A DNA stretch of 64,000 nt, taken from the NCBI GenBank assembly GCA_031273455.1, contig JAISRZ010000017.1, forward strand, positions 1-64,000, given 5' to 3'. Every line of letters starts with the position of its first letter. Position 1 is the first letter of the stretch. The notes beneath the pieces are model-generated. The model did not search any database. It was not told the origin of the DNA and saw only the letters and a program-made list of their open reading frames with translations. The stretch comes from Deltaproteobacteria bacterium (GTDB lineage Bacteria > Desulfobacterota > Desulfarculia > Adiutricales > Adiutricaceae). This document shows, piece after piece, positions 18,464 through 27,408 of the stretch. Made by a program: the position numbers and the translations under genes.

Positions 18464-19393
18464 TCAATTTTGATTTAAGCTCTTTTTAAAATTAGATAAC
18501 CATTTTTTGGTGGTTCCCATAATTTCTATAATTTCCGCGTCAGGATATCCCTTGGTGATGAGTCTAGACGCTAATTCCTTCCGTCCTTTCTCCAGTCCTT
18601 TCTCCAGTCCTTCCTTCCGTCCTTTCTCCAGTCCTTTCTCCAGTCCTTTCTCCAGTCCTTCCTTCAGTCCTTCCTTCAGTCCTTTCAGTCTTCCATTCAG
18701 TTCCGCATCGGAAAGCATGGGGATAATGCCCCTTCGTATGCCCTCGATTAATTCAACGCTGGCTCTGGTCTCGTTATCAGCGTTTAGGTCTTTGACAACC
18801 TTACAGGCCAATTCCAGCGAGGGACTTAATTTAGCCACTTTCATCAAATCCACCATATTCCTTATGTTAAAAAAAAGCGTCCAGTTTCCCCTTTGAGTTC
18901 CATCGGGAACTCTTGTTTTCGAAAACTCTATGGTATGTATTTCAAGCAACCTAGGAGGAAAAACATCATTTACATTATCATAATGATGAAAATTATGGTG
19001 ATAATGGTTGTTTGTTTTTATTATTGGATAACGCATCACTAAAATACTAGTTACAGGTTTAAGGTTATCATATTTATCGCCTTTTGTTAATTGTTGAGAA
19101 TACATTTTAGACTGATAGTAATACAATCTTTTCCAAATAGATTTTTGCGATTTGACTTGAACTTCAAAGTCAATAAGTTCCTTTGATTTCAATTGAATTT
19201 TGAGATCCAATCTACCATGTTTATCATTTGAAAAATCTGGCAATAATTCTGGGTTCAAAATTTTCAGACCCTGGAAATCCGTAGCGGGCCTACCCAGTAT
19301 CGCTTGAAGGAAATCAGCTAAAAGCTCTGGATGAATAATAAACAATTTTTTGAACAAAAAATCGGTGGTTGGCGGAAGAAAATCTTTACCCAT
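18464..19393 (-). CDS. Rpn-family PD-(D/E)XK nuclease / putative transposase
   Basis: A 309-residue protein of the Rpn/PDDEXK_2 family, whose members are DNA nucleases that promote RecA-independent recombination. The N-terminus has the family opening PTTDFLFKKLF and LLADFLQAILG. The nuclease core is HGRLDLKIQLKSKELIDFEVQV (catalytic Asp, then Glu-x-Gln) and YYYQSKMYSQQL. The C-terminus has a run of EGLEKG units followed by a helical tail, as in many family members. The start has GAGGA 7 bases upstream. It appears intact and is the only clearly intact gene between the dead elements on either side of it. Confidence 0.9.
   Translation of the reverse strand: MGKDFLPPTTDFLFKKLFIIHPELLADFLQAILGRPATDFQGLKILNPELLPDFSNDKHGRLDLKIQLKSKELIDFEVQVKSQKSIWKRLYYYQSKMYSQQLTKGDKYDNLKPVTSILVMRYPIIKTNNHYHHNFHHYDNVNDVFPPRLLEIHTIEFSKTRVPDGTQRGNWTLFFNIRNMVDLMKVAKLSPSLELACKVVKDLNADNETRASVELIEGIRRGIIPMLSDAELNGRLKGLKEGLKEGLEKGLEKGLEKGRKEGLEKGLEKGRKELASRLITKGYPDAEIIEIMGTTKKWLSNFKKSLNQN
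18577..18690 (-). repeat. 12-bp in-frame tandem repeats encoding GLEKGLKEG
   Basis: Repeats of CCAGTCCTTTCT and close variants (plus-strand reading) encode alternating EGLEKG/EGLKEG units near the nuclease C-terminus. Such tracts are prone to slippage and would keep the frame because the unit is 12 bases. Confidence 0.85.
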
Positions 19394-19429
19394 CTACGAA
19401 TCCTCTATAAAAAACAATAGCGCTATTAA

Positions 19430-19887
19430 AACTAATAATCAAGACTTGGCGACTTGGGCCAAGATGAGGCTGAAAAGCCAGATGGAAAAAGATCCGCTGG
19501 CGGTCAATAACCCGGTTGACCTAGCTTGGGCTCAGCGAGTCCCCCAAGGTTACGTCCGAGGGCTAGTTATTTGGCGTCTTTCTGGCCCTCAGCGTTCGAG
19601 CGGAAATAGACCAGCGCGTAGGTAAGGTCTTTTGGTGGAAGCGGAACTGGGTCAAGGAGCGGATCATCAATGAGTTGGAAAAGATAGGCGCCTTCGTTTA
19701 TCCGACCAATCTGGGCCACTACGCCCCCTTGCCCAAGGACCAGACAGCGATTTTCGAGTTTTTTGGACTGACCGCCACGGACTTTAGAAACTACCTTATC
19801 TTAGCGATAAGCGCCCCGGTAAACCGCCCGAAAAGCGAGGGCGACTCGGTCGAAAAATGGCCTCGTTCGGCCCCGGCGAAGGGATAG
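19430..19887 (+). pseudogene. Degraded coding remnant, family not recognised
   Basis: A gene-like amino-acid sequence is split over two frames. The first has LATWAKMRLKSQMEKDPLAV and DLAWAQRVPQGYVRG. After a shift near 19580 the second has VRAEIDQRVGKVFWWKRNWV, ELEKIGAFVYPTNLGHYAPL and IFEFFGLTATDFRNYL. Composition looks like real protein rather than a shadow frame, but I cannot name it. The shift and lack of a clean start mark it as a broken gene. Confidence 0.45.
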
Positions 19888-20140
19888 AAGGGGCTTTCGC
19901 GGCTGAAAGCCCCGGAAGGGCCCCGAGGACCGGATATCGGGCTAGAGAAAGCGGAAATTTAGCGTTAAGCCCGAAAAAGGCTCTAAAGGGGCGGGCAAAG
20001 GCCAGGCCTAGCCTAAAACATAGGGGAATAAAAAAGGGAAACGCATAGAAGGCCCTAAGGGAATAAGACCTTAGGACTAGCGAATAAGCGGGTAGCTATT
20101 AAAATAGATATTTAGAGCGCTAAAAACCAAAAGATAAGTC

Positions 20141-21775
20141 TTAAGAGCCTTTAGTTTCGCTTTCAATATCAATATCAAACAAAGAAAACAGATCGTGTTG
20201 AGATTTGGTAATCTCATTGTAACGATATTTTGACGGTTCATATTCAAACCGTTCTATGGAATCCAATTCATCTAACAACTCATCTATTGACAAATCGTTA
20301 TGAATTTTGTTCTCCCACATCACGTTTTGAACGTAAAAAGTCAAAATAAAGGCGATATACTGGATAAACAGGGCCCCGTCTAATTTACCCTCAGCCCTTT
20401 CGCTGGACAGCCCTAGGTTAAACCTGGTCAATAAGTTAGAAAAAGACTTTTCTATTAAATACTTATTCTTGTAAATGGTGATGGCCTCAACTGGATCCGA
20501 GATGTAGTTGGACAGTAAGGCGAAAGTCCCATTGGCCGAGGACACGGAGTCAATAAAGCCACTATCCAAAACCACGCCGTTCATATTGATGGTGGGTAAG
20601 GACGTGGAATAGCCGCTAAGGCGGTGGGGAACCCGCATGGGGCCTAGTTTCCCCTTTTTGTAATTGGCCGCGCCAATCTTCCCTTTAGCCGGGGCGTCGC
20701 TGGCGTCCCAATTGGGGTCGGAAAAAACGTGTAAGAAACAATCAACCTTATTGGCCCCGCGAGTGCGGGAACCCTTGCCCTTCAGCGGCAAAGTCAACTC
20801 AACCTCAGAGGACGAATTATATAGATTAAAGTCTTCTAAATAATTAGGCCAGTCGCTGGGGTCAGCCGAGAGGTTGACGAGATTACGCGGATAAAACGGG
20901 GAGTCCTCATAAACTTCCGCGATAAAATTAAATTTGTTGACGAACAAAGACTGTAAATGTTGAAAATCTTGGTTCTTTTGTTTGGTGACAAAAACAAAAC
21001 GAGGGGACAACAAGGGGGTTGAATCTAAAACTTGATCCAAAAAGACAGTTATGTCGTCTGTTTTCGTGGTTAAAAGGTCGTAATACACCGGAGAAAGGGA
21101 TTTTTCACCCAATACAAACGATATATTCAAGTTAGAAAACGAATTATCGTCTAAGAAAAGACCCAACTTGACCTGCGAGATTAACTCCGGGTAAGAAGGG
21201 ACGCAGTTAATGTCATAAGCCAAATAGTCGGGCGAGGAATGCCGGGCCGCCTGACGGCTAAAGAACTTGCTCTTTTTTTCCGGGGACAAGTTAAAGAGCA
21301 AATCATTGATCTGGGCCGAGGTGAAGGCCTTGGTCAGGGGGGTGTAATGAAACTTTTCCCACTTTTTGAAGCGGGCGATGGTGTCTTCGCTCTCCAAGAC
21401 GAAATAGAAAGCTAAAGACAGGATTAACCCATACTCCGAAGGAAAGGCCTTCTTTAAATCCTCAAAAAGGCCAATTTTCCGGGCGATGGTGTCCAAGAGA
21501 TGGGTCGCGCCGAAAAATTTATGGTTACTGATAAGGCTTTTGGCCTCAGCCTTGTTCTTTTCAGCCAAAAGGAAGCTTTTGGACTTTACGAACTTGCCTT
21601 TATCAGTGTAATGTCCGATATATATACGTTTTTGGACCGTTTGCTTCTTGGATTTGTCCCAATAAGAAAGGTCTTCGTAAACATAGCGGACGCCATTGAT
21701 AACTTGATCCCGTATCTTGGGGGACTTAGGGATCTCGCTAGACGGGGTATCGGGGGTGTTGGGTGGTTGTTTCAT
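20141..21775 (-). CDS. IS1634/IS4-like transposase
   Basis: A 544-residue DDE-type transposase (DDE_Tnp_1 fold). The N-terminal part has RIYIGHYTDKGKFV. The catalytic domain begins at LAYDINCVPSYPEL, which supplies the first Asp. The C-terminal Y-(2)-K-(2)-IE-like element is IYKNKYLIEKSFSNLLTRF with the final Glu. Where relatives have a VxDRGF-type second Asp, this protein reads FVFVTKQKNQDF, so that Asp appears replaced. No strong Shine-Dalgarno precedes the ATG. I could not define terminal inverted repeats. The element may be immobile despite its open frame. Confidence 0.8.
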   Translation of the reverse strand: MKQPPNTPDTPSSEIPKSPKIRDQVINGVRYVYEDLSYWDKSKKQTVQKRIYIGHYTDKGKFVKSKSFLLAEKNKAEAKSLISNHKFFGATHLLDTIARKIGLFEDLKKAFPSEYGLILSLAFYFVLESEDTIARFKKWEKFHYTPLTKAFTSAQINDLLFNLSPEKKSKFFSRQAARHSSPDYLAYDINCVPSYPELISQVKLGLFLDDNSFSNLNISFVLGEKSLSPVYYDLLTTKTDDITVFLDQVLDSTPLLSPRFVFVTKQKNQDFQHLQSLFVNKFNFIAEVYEDSPFYPRNLVNLSADPSDWPNYLEDFNLYNSSSEVELTLPLKGKGSRTRGANKVDCFLHVFSDPNWDASDAPAKGKIGAANYKKGKLGPMRVPHRLSGYSTSLPTINMNGVVLDSGFIDSVSSANGTFALLSNYISDPVEAITIYKNKYLIEKSFSNLLTRFNLGLSSERAEGKLDGALFIQYIAFILTFYVQNVMWENKIHNDLSIDELLDELDSIERFEYEPSKYRYNEITKSQHDLFSLFDIDIESETKGS

Positions 21776-21929
21776 ATCAATAAGTATAACTGGTTGTTTT
21801 GTTTGTTGTCAACCCATTTTGTTGGTGTTTTTTTAAACTATTTCTAGAGAAGGTTCCGTTTTCGGCCGCCTAACCCGAGCCCAAAGGGGGCCTAAACCTC
21901 ATAAAGTCTATATTCTATAAGGGTTCTAG

Positions 21930-22790
21930 CTATTCCGGGCGCTGGGCTAAAACCAAACGATTGGTCCGATTAAAATCGGCGATGGGCCGAATAAAATTTA
22001 ACCCAGAGGCCCTAATTATCTGTTCCAAGGCCTCTAAAGTGGGCGGATGGATCTCCATTAGAAGATATCCTTGGGGTTTTAAGACGTTTTTGACCTGACT
22101 TAAGAGCCGTTGGTAGACCGCTAGGCCGTCCGGCCCGCCGTCCAAAGCCAACCGGGGCTCAAAACGGGTCACCCCGGGGTCCAAGCTTGGAAAATCCCCG
22201 GTCGGGACATAGGGCAGGTTAGCGCAAACTAAAGAAAAGGCCCGTCCGTTAAGGGGTTCAGTGAGATCGCCCAATAAAAACTCCACCCGCTCTAAGCCCA
22301 AATTACGGGCGTTTTCCTGGGCCACGGCCAAAGCCTCGGCGGAAATGTCCGTGGCCACTATTTGAGCCTGGGGGAGGTTTTTGGCTAAAGCTAAGGCGAT
22401 GGCCCCGGATCCGCAACCAATGTCCACAATCAAGGGATCCGCGAGCCCTTTAACCAAGCTTAAGGCCTCGTCCACTAATAGCTCGGTCTCGGGCCGGGGG
22501 ATCAAAGTCTGAGGGGTCACCTTTAGGTTTAGTAAGTAAAATTCTTTTCGACCTAAGATATAAGCCGCTGGCTCATGGGCGATCCGCCGTCTAATTAAGA
22601 CCCGATAGGCCTCCAGCTCAGCGGGGCTTAAGATCCGCTCGTAATTAACGTACAGTTGGACCCTAGTTAACCCTAAAACCGCGGATAAAAGGAGTTCCGC
22701 CTCCAGCCTAGGGGAGGATAAACCTTTTTCCCCCAAAAAATTAGCCGTGGTGGTTAAAAGGTCAGCCGCGTTCCATTCTTTTTCAGTCAT
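21930..22790 (-). CDS. prmC: Release-factor glutamine methyltransferase PrmC
   Basis: An enzyme that N5-methylates the GGQ glutamine of peptide release factors using S-adenosylmethionine. The N-terminal helical domain contains [17 protein letters not shown]. The methyltransferase domain has [15 protein letters not shown], the AdoMet motif [15 protein letters not shown], and the catalytic N-L-P-Y in [10 protein letters not shown] (usually NPPY; Leu is a known variant). The start at 22790 gives 286 residues and overlaps the prfA stop by 8 bases. A longer start within prfA would add 17 unrelated residues. The prfA-prmC pairing is common and reflects enzyme and substrate. Confidence 0.93.
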   Translation of the reverse strand: MTEKEWNAADLLTTTANFLGEKGLSSPRLEAELLLSAVLGLTRVQLYVNYERILSPAELEAYRVLIRRRIAHEPAAYILGRKEFYLLNLKVTPQTLIPRPETELLVDEALSLVKGLADPLIVDIGCGSGAIALALAKNLPQAQIVATDISAEALAVAQENARNLGLERVEFLLGDLTEPLNGRAFSLVCANLPYVPTGDFPSLDPGVTRFEPRLALDGGPDGLAVYQRLLSQVKNVLKPQGYLLMEIHPPTLEALEQIIRASGLNFIRPIADFNRTNRLVLAQRPE

Positions 22791-23862
22791 TGTCCCAGCT
22801 AGCCAACCGTTTAGCCTCGAAAAAGGAGCCCACCGCCCCAATGACCTCAGCTAAATCCCCGTTAATGATTTCCGGCAGTTTATAAAGGGTTAACCCCACC
22901 CGATGGTCGGTTAAGCGGCCTTGGGGGAAGTTATAGGTGCGGATGCGCTCGCTCCGGTCCCCAGAGCCCACTTGCTCCCGCCGCTCAGAGCTAATCTTTT
23001 GGTCCCGCTCGGCGATTTGGCGGTCTAGTAAGCGAGCCCGAAGGACGGTTAAAGCTTTTTGTTTGTTTTTAATCTGAGATTTCTCATCCTGACAAGTGAC
23101 CACTAAACCCGTGGGCAGGTGAGTGACCCGGACCGCAGAGTCGGTGGTGTTGACGGATTGGCCCCCCGGCCCGGAAGAGCGGTAAACGTCCACTTTAATG
23201 TCCTCGGCCCGGATGTCCACCTCGACTTCCTCGGCCTCGGGCAAAACAGCCACGGTGACCGTGGAGGTGTGGATGCGGCCTTGGGTCTCAGTGGCCGGCA
23301 CCCTTTGGACCCGATGGACCCCGCTTTCGTGCTTTAAGTGACTGTAAACCCCATCGCCTTCCACTAAAAAGATGACTTCCTTAAATCCGCCAGCGTCCGA
23401 GGGGCTTAAGGACAAAAGGTCGGCTTTCCAGCCGCGACCCTCGGCGTACCTTAGGTACATACGGTAGAGATCGTTGGCGAACAAAGCCGCCTCGTCGCCG
23501 CCAGCCCCGGCCCGGATTTCCACCACCGTGTTCTTGGCGTCATTGGGGTCTTTGGGCAAAAGAAGGAGTTTAAGCTCGGCGTCCAAGTCCTTTTTGAGGC
23601 GCTCCAGCTCGGGCAACTCCATTTCGGCCAGCTCCCGGATACCCGGGTTGGAGTCCTCCAAAAGAAGTCTCGTTCCCTCGATATCCTCGCTGGCTTTTAA
23701 AAACTTGCGCCAAACCCCCACTAGGCGGGTCAACTCGCTATGGCGGCGAGCGGTGGCCGTGTAGAGTTTTTGGTCCTTGAAAAGGGCTGGGTTTTTCAGC
23801 TCCTCTTCTAAGGTCAGGCGGGCCTTTTCCAGGTCAGCCAGGTCGTGGTCATTGTAAAGCAT
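22783..23862 (-). CDS. prfA: Peptide chain release factor 1
   Basis: A factor that ends translation at UAA and UAG. The RF1 identity is shown by the anticodon-like PAT tripeptide in [14 protein letters not shown], and by the GGQ loop in [20 protein letters not shown], which triggers peptide release. The start at 23862 gives 359 residues, the normal size; an upstream ATG at 23901 would add 13 unlikely residues. No strong Shine-Dalgarno is visible. It lies between rpmE and prmC, a widespread gene order, and overlaps prmC by 8 bases. Confidence 0.95.
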   Translation of the reverse strand: MLYNDHDLADLEKARLTLEEELKNPALFKDQKLYTATARRHSELTRLVGVWRKFLKASEDIEGTRLLLEDSNPGIRELAEMELPELERLKKDLDAELKLLLLPKDPNDAKNTVVEIRAGAGGDEAALFANDLYRMYLRYAEGRGWKADLLSLSPSDAGGFKEVIFLVEGDGVYSHLKHESGVHRVQRVPATETQGRIHTSTVTVAVLPEAEEVEVDIRAEDIKVDVYRSSGPGGQSVNTTDSAVRVTHLPTGLVVTCQDEKSQIKNKQKALTVLRARLLDRQIAERDQKISSERREQVGSGDRSERIRTYNFPQGRLTDHRVGLTLYKLPEIINGDLAEVIGAVGSFFEAKRLASWDND

Positions 23863-23966
23863 GGTCGGCTGGGCTCGGCGGGAATAGGGAAAGAGCCCCA
23901 TAATAGGGGCCGACCCAAGGTGGCGCGATCTTGGCTATGATTATTATCGCTACTATCGCTCGGGAG

Positions 23967-24203
23967 CTATTTAACTTCTTTCTTTTTCTTGGCCGTGGGC
24001 TGGGGGGCTTTGGCGTATTTACGCTGGAACCTTTCCACCCGCCCGGCGGTGTCCACCAGTTTCTGTTTACCAGTGAAGAAAGGGTGGCAAGCCGAGCAGA
24101 TCTCCACCCGAATGGAGTCTAAAGTCGAGCCAGTCTGAAACTCCTGACCGCAAGCGCAGGAGGCGGTGATGATCTTGTAGGCCGGATGAATATCTTTTTT
24201 CAT
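23967..24203 (-). CDS. rpmE: 50S ribosomal protein L31
   Basis: A 78-residue L31 of the zinc-binding (C+) type: Cys residues in SCACG and ICSACHPFF are present. The opening [16 protein letters not shown] and [17 protein letters not shown] are diagnostic. The C-terminus is Lys-rich. It starts the leftward rpmE-prfA-prmC run. Confidence 0.97.
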   Translation of the reverse strand: MKKDIHPAYKIITASCACGQEFQTGSTLDSIRVEICSACHPFFTGKQKLVDTAGRVERFQRKYAKAPQPTAKKKKEVK

Positions 24204-24267
24204 GATAAATACCAGAAATAAAAAATAGCTAAGCCCCCGTTAAACGGGATAAATGGGAACTTTAGCC

Positions 24268-24302
24268 TAAAAAACCCCCATTTGTCAAGAGCCAAATGGG
24301 GG
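24268..24302 (-). terminator. Rho-independent terminator of fchA
   Basis: A 10-bp perfect stem (CCCCCATTTG / CAAATGGGGG) with an 8-base loop, followed on the minus strand by six to seven T residues. It lies directly after the fchA stop and ahead of rpmE. Confidence 0.92.
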
Positions 24303-24330
24303 CTAAAAATAAGAGGGGAAAGTTTTTTTT

Positions 24331-24969
24331 CTACCAGCGAGCCCGCATATGGTGGAGGATATCGATTTTGAGCTCCTCCGCCTCGACAAAGATGGAGGCC
24401 CTTTCGTTTTTGACCTTCTCCACAAAGGCGGCGTCTTTAAGCCCGGGGAGGTTAATGTCCACCGAGAGCATGGCCGCCCGGATGGCCGCCTCTAAAACGA
24501 TGGCCGCCACCCCACAGTCGCTAATGGCCCCTTTGTTCCCTTTAGGGGCTAACTGGGCCGCGACCTTTAAAAGCTTCAAACAAGTCCGACAGACGTTTAA
24601 GGGGGCTAAAGTGGCTTTTTGGCCCGCGGCTTGGATGGCCTTGGCCCGGGCGGCTTTTTGCTCTTCCGTGTCCTTAGGTAGCCGAAAGACCTCCATGTAC
24701 TCGTCAAAGGCTTGGATATCGCCCAAAGTTTCGGCTTTTAGCTCCTCAATGCCATCCAAGAAAGCCTTTAAGATACCATCGTTTTCGGCCTGAAAATCCT
24801 CGTAGCCCTTTTTGCCCTTGGTTAAAGAGGCCACCATGGCCCCCATGGAGGCCCCTAAAGTGGCCACCACCGCCGAGACGTTGCCGCCGCCCGGGACATG
24901 GGAGTTGGACCCGGCCACTTTTAAAAATTCGCCAATGGTCATGTCATAGACCGGCAGTTGGCTGGACAT
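24331..24969 (-). CDS. fchA: Methenyltetrahydrofolate cyclohydrolase / formiminotransferase-cyclodeaminase family (FchA)
   Basis: A 212-residue stand-alone cyclodeaminase-fold protein. It interconverts 5,10-methenyl- and 10-formyltetrahydrofolate, or deaminates 5-formimino-THF. Family marks are the N-terminal MTIGEFLKVAGSNSHVPGGGNVSAVVATLGASMGAMV, with the conserved PGGG turn, and the NKGAISDCGVAAIVLEAAIRAA segment. The SD is AAGGAG about 4 bases upstream of the ATG. It is adjacent to folD, which also has cyclohydrolase activity. Stand-alone FchA beside FolD is frequent in organisms with high one-carbon flux, such as those with the Wood-Ljungdahl pathway or amino-acid fermentation. Confidence 0.88.
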   Translation of the reverse strand: MSSQLPVYDMTIGEFLKVAGSNSHVPGGGNVSAVVATLGASMGAMVASLTKGKKGYEDFQAENDGILKAFLDGIEELKAETLGDIQAFDEYMEVFRLPKDTEEQKAARAKAIQAAGQKATLAPLNVCRTCLKLLKVAAQLAPKGNKGAISDCGVAAIVLEAAIRAAMLSVDINLPGLKDAAFVEKVKNERASIFVEAEELKIDILHHMRARW

Positions 24970-25006
24970 GCTTTCTCCTTAAACTAGAAACCAGCTTAAG
25001 GCTAAT

Positions 25007-25040
25007 AAAAAGGCGGCCCCCCAAAATGGCGAGGGCCGCC
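25007..25040 (-). terminator. Rho-independent terminator of folD
   Basis: An 8-bp stem (GGCGGCCC / GGGCCGCC) followed on the minus strand by five T residues, between folD and fchA. The two genes are therefore probably separate transcripts, or read-through is partial. Confidence 0.85.
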
Positions 25041-25067
25041 CTAAATCAGCCGGCTAAGTTAGGAAAA

Positions 25068-25922
25068 TCAAAGACCCTGCAGCCTAATGGCGTCCAGGAG
25101 GTTGTCCATGATAATGGTGGTGGTTAAAGAGCCCACGCCGCCGGGCACTGGGGTGACGAAAGCCACGATGTCCACGGCCTTAGGATCCACATCGCCCGTG
25201 ATGCCGCCATCCGGGAGAGCGTTGATGCCCACGTCAATGATGACCTGCTTGGCGGTCAGCCACTCGGGCTTGACATAACCGGCCTTGCCAATGGCGGCCA
25301 CAACGATGTCGGAGTTCTTGATGATGGCGTCGATGTTTTTGGTCTTGGAGTGGCAAACCGTAACCGTGGCCCCCCGGTTGATCAAAAGGCTGGTTAAAGG
25401 CCGACCCACGGTGTCGCCGCGGCCTAAAACGGCCACGTTGGCTCCCTCAATGGTCACGCCCGTGCTCTTAATGAGCTCTAAGCAGGACTTGGGGGTGGCC
25501 GGAACGAGGGCCAGGTCTTCCTGGCCGCCCAAAAGGTAGCCGCGGTTGAACGGATGAACCCCGTCCACGTCTTTTTTGGGATCCAGGCGATTCATGACCT
25601 GCTCTTTGGAAATGCCTTTGGGTAAGGGCAGCTCCACGAGGATGCCATGGACCTTGGGGTCAGCGTTCAGCTGATCAATAAGAGCGGTCAGCTCATCGGT
25701 GGAGACATTGTCCGGCTTAATGTGGAGCTCGAACTGAATGCCTAAGGGCTCAGCCACTTTTTGCTTGGACTGGGCGTAAACTTTGGAAGCCTCGCTGGAG
25801 CCAGCCAGGATAACGGCCAGTTTGGGGGTCACGCCTTTGGCCACGAGAGCTTTAACCTTTCCGGCTAGCTCTTCGCGTTTGGGTTTGGCCACTTCGAGGC
25901 CTTTGACAACTTTAGCTGCCAT
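25068..25922 (-). CDS. folD: Bifunctional methylenetetrahydrofolate dehydrogenase/cyclohydrolase FolD
   Basis: A 284-residue cytoplasmic enzyme that converts methylene-THF to methenyl-THF and on to 10-formyl-THF. Visible motifs are SSEASKVYAQSKQKVAEPLG, where K of the SKQK segment is in the YxxxK catalytic position, VHGILVELPLPKG, DPKKDVDGVHPFN, the cofactor loop LGRGDTVGRPLTSLL and the C-terminal TPVPGGVGSLTTTIIMDN. The ATG at 25922 is used; AAGGAG lies about 11 bases upstream, a little far. The longer frame to 25988 has no family support. Confidence 0.95.
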   Translation of the reverse strand: MAAKVVKGLEVAKPKREELAGKVKALVAKGVTPKLAVILAGSSEASKVYAQSKQKVAEPLGIQFELHIKPDNVSTDELTALIDQLNADPKVHGILVELPLPKGISKEQVMNRLDPKKDVDGVHPFNRGYLLGGQEDLALVPATPKSCLELIKSTGVTIEGANVAVLGRGDTVGRPLTSLLINRGATVTVCHSKTKNIDAIIKNSDIVVAAIGKAGYVKPEWLTAKQVIIDVGINALPDGGITGDVDPKAVDIVAFVTPVPGGVGSLTTTIIMDNLLDAIRLQGL

Positions 25923-26189
25923 TGTGGGATCGTCTCCTTTTAAATGGGTAATCGGCCGCGAATGTCCGTCTCTGGTCGAATGAGCCAACCAGTAAGGCCC
26001 CGGGCCTAAAAAAAATATGCTAGAATTTAAGTGAGCCGGGTTAAAACGCCTTCCCTAGCCATATAGGTCAAAAAACCTGAAGCGTAAGGAACCATCGAGC
26101 CGAATTCCCGTTAAAACGGCTATAATAATGGGGTAAAAATAATTTTCCAGAACCTTATCACGAATAAGGGCTTTTGCCAAATATTTTCT

Positions 26190-27386
26190 TTGGCCTTTCT
26201 AATCTTCAGCCCAGCCTGGGTTTTGGGGGCCCCAGACCCGAAAGATTCGGTCAGCTCTTCTAAGACGGGTCAACCAATCGAGTCGGTTCTAAGCCAAAAA
26301 GAGGCCAATGAGCTTAATCAGCTCGTTTGGTCCTTAGGGGCCTATTTTCTTCGCGGCCCGGACGAGGCCAAGAGCCTTAGCCTAAAGTTAGGCCAAACCG
26401 CCTTAACCTTCGAGTTTACGGATGGCTCGGGCTGGCCAGCCCGGTTAACCCTGGATTCGACCCAAAATGAGCCGGGTTCGACTAAGGTTACTTTGGGCCC
26501 CTTTCCCTTAGGGGAAAAAGGGGCCGTTAGGGACATAAGTTACCTCAAGTTATCCCAAAAACTAGCGACCTTTTGGGCCGAGCTAGCGGCTCGGCCCAAA
26601 AGCGACCAACCGCGGTTTATAACCATAAGGTCCGGTCTGGATGGGGCCCGGGTTAAAGTCAACTACGGGGTCCGGTTAGGGGAATCGGTCTTCCTGATTT
26701 ATCGGTATGACCCGAAGGTTTGGGCTTTACGGCCTTACTATGAGGCGGAGGAGCCTTATAAGGCTAAGCCGGCCGTGGACATTAGAGGTTGGGTTAAAAG
26801 GTTGCCCCAAGCGGTCTTGGTTTTAAACGGGGCGCAACATTACCCGGACCGGAAACCCATGGGCCTTTTAAAGCGCTTAGGGTTAAACTTAGAGACTAAA
26901 GCCCATCCGAGTTACCAGGGCTTTTTGGCCCAGGATGGGCCTAACCCGGGGATCTATGACTCCGCGGATTTAGATTCATCGGATTTAAATTCATCGGGGC
27001 TAGGGGAAACAACCTTGGGGGCTTATGGGACTGTCTTACAGTCCTTTATGATCTTAGATCGGGCTAAGAAGATTCGGGCTCGCCAAAGTTATCGCTTAGC
27101 TAGCCGGGCGTTTTTAGGGGAAGACTCTAAGGGCTTTATGTGGGTGGTCTTGGTTCCCGGGGCCATCACCTTAGCCGATCTCGCGGTTTTAGCCCAAACT
27201 TTAGGTTTAAAGGCCGCTTTGGGTTTAGATGGCGGTTTATGGACCCAAGTGGCTTTATCGGGGGAAGAGCCAGTTTTTGGCCAGTACTCCCACGCGTCCT
27301 GGGGCAATTATCGGGCCCAGGACTTACGGCCCACCTTACCGGTGGTTTTAGCCTTGGAAGAGATCCGGGGCCCTTTGGCCCCTTAG
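26190..27386 (+). CDS. Phosphodiester glycosidase (NAGPA)-like exported protein
   Basis: A protein of up to 398 residues starting at a TTG; the N-terminus (FLIFSPAWVLGA) is a short signal peptide. The family is recognised from the C-terminal half: AVLVLNGAQHYPD in the position of the NGGFF-like strand, a late SRAFLGED segment, and LKAALGLDGGLWTQVAL, the diagnostic LDGG motif. Members cleave GlcNAc-phosphodiesters or act on spore and wall glycans; the substrate here is unknown. The start codon is uncertain because no ATG or Shine-Dalgarno is in frame nearby. It begins a rightward run with the nucleosidase gene, 22 bases downstream. Confidence 0.72.
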   Translation: MAFLIFSPAWVLGAPDPKDSVSSSKTGQPIESVLSQKEANELNQLVWSLGAYFLRGPDEAKSLSLKLGQTALTFEFTDGSGWPARLTLDSTQNEPGSTKVTLGPFPLGEKGAVRDISYLKLSQKLATFWAELAARPKSDQPRFITIRSGLDGARVKVNYGVRLGESVFLIYRYDPKVWALRPYYEAEEPYKAKPAVDIRGWVKRLPQAVLVLNGAQHYPDRKPMGLLKRLGLNLETKAHPSYQGFLAQDGPNPGIYDSADLDSSDLNSSGLGETTLGAYGTVLQSFMILDRAKKIRARQSYRLASRAFLGEDSKGFMWVVLVPGAITLADLAVLAQTLGLKAALGLDGGLWTQVALSGEEPVFGQYSHASWGNYRAQDLRPTLPVVLALEEIRGPLAP

Positions 27387-27408
27387 AATTAGTCAATAAA
27401 GGCCAATT

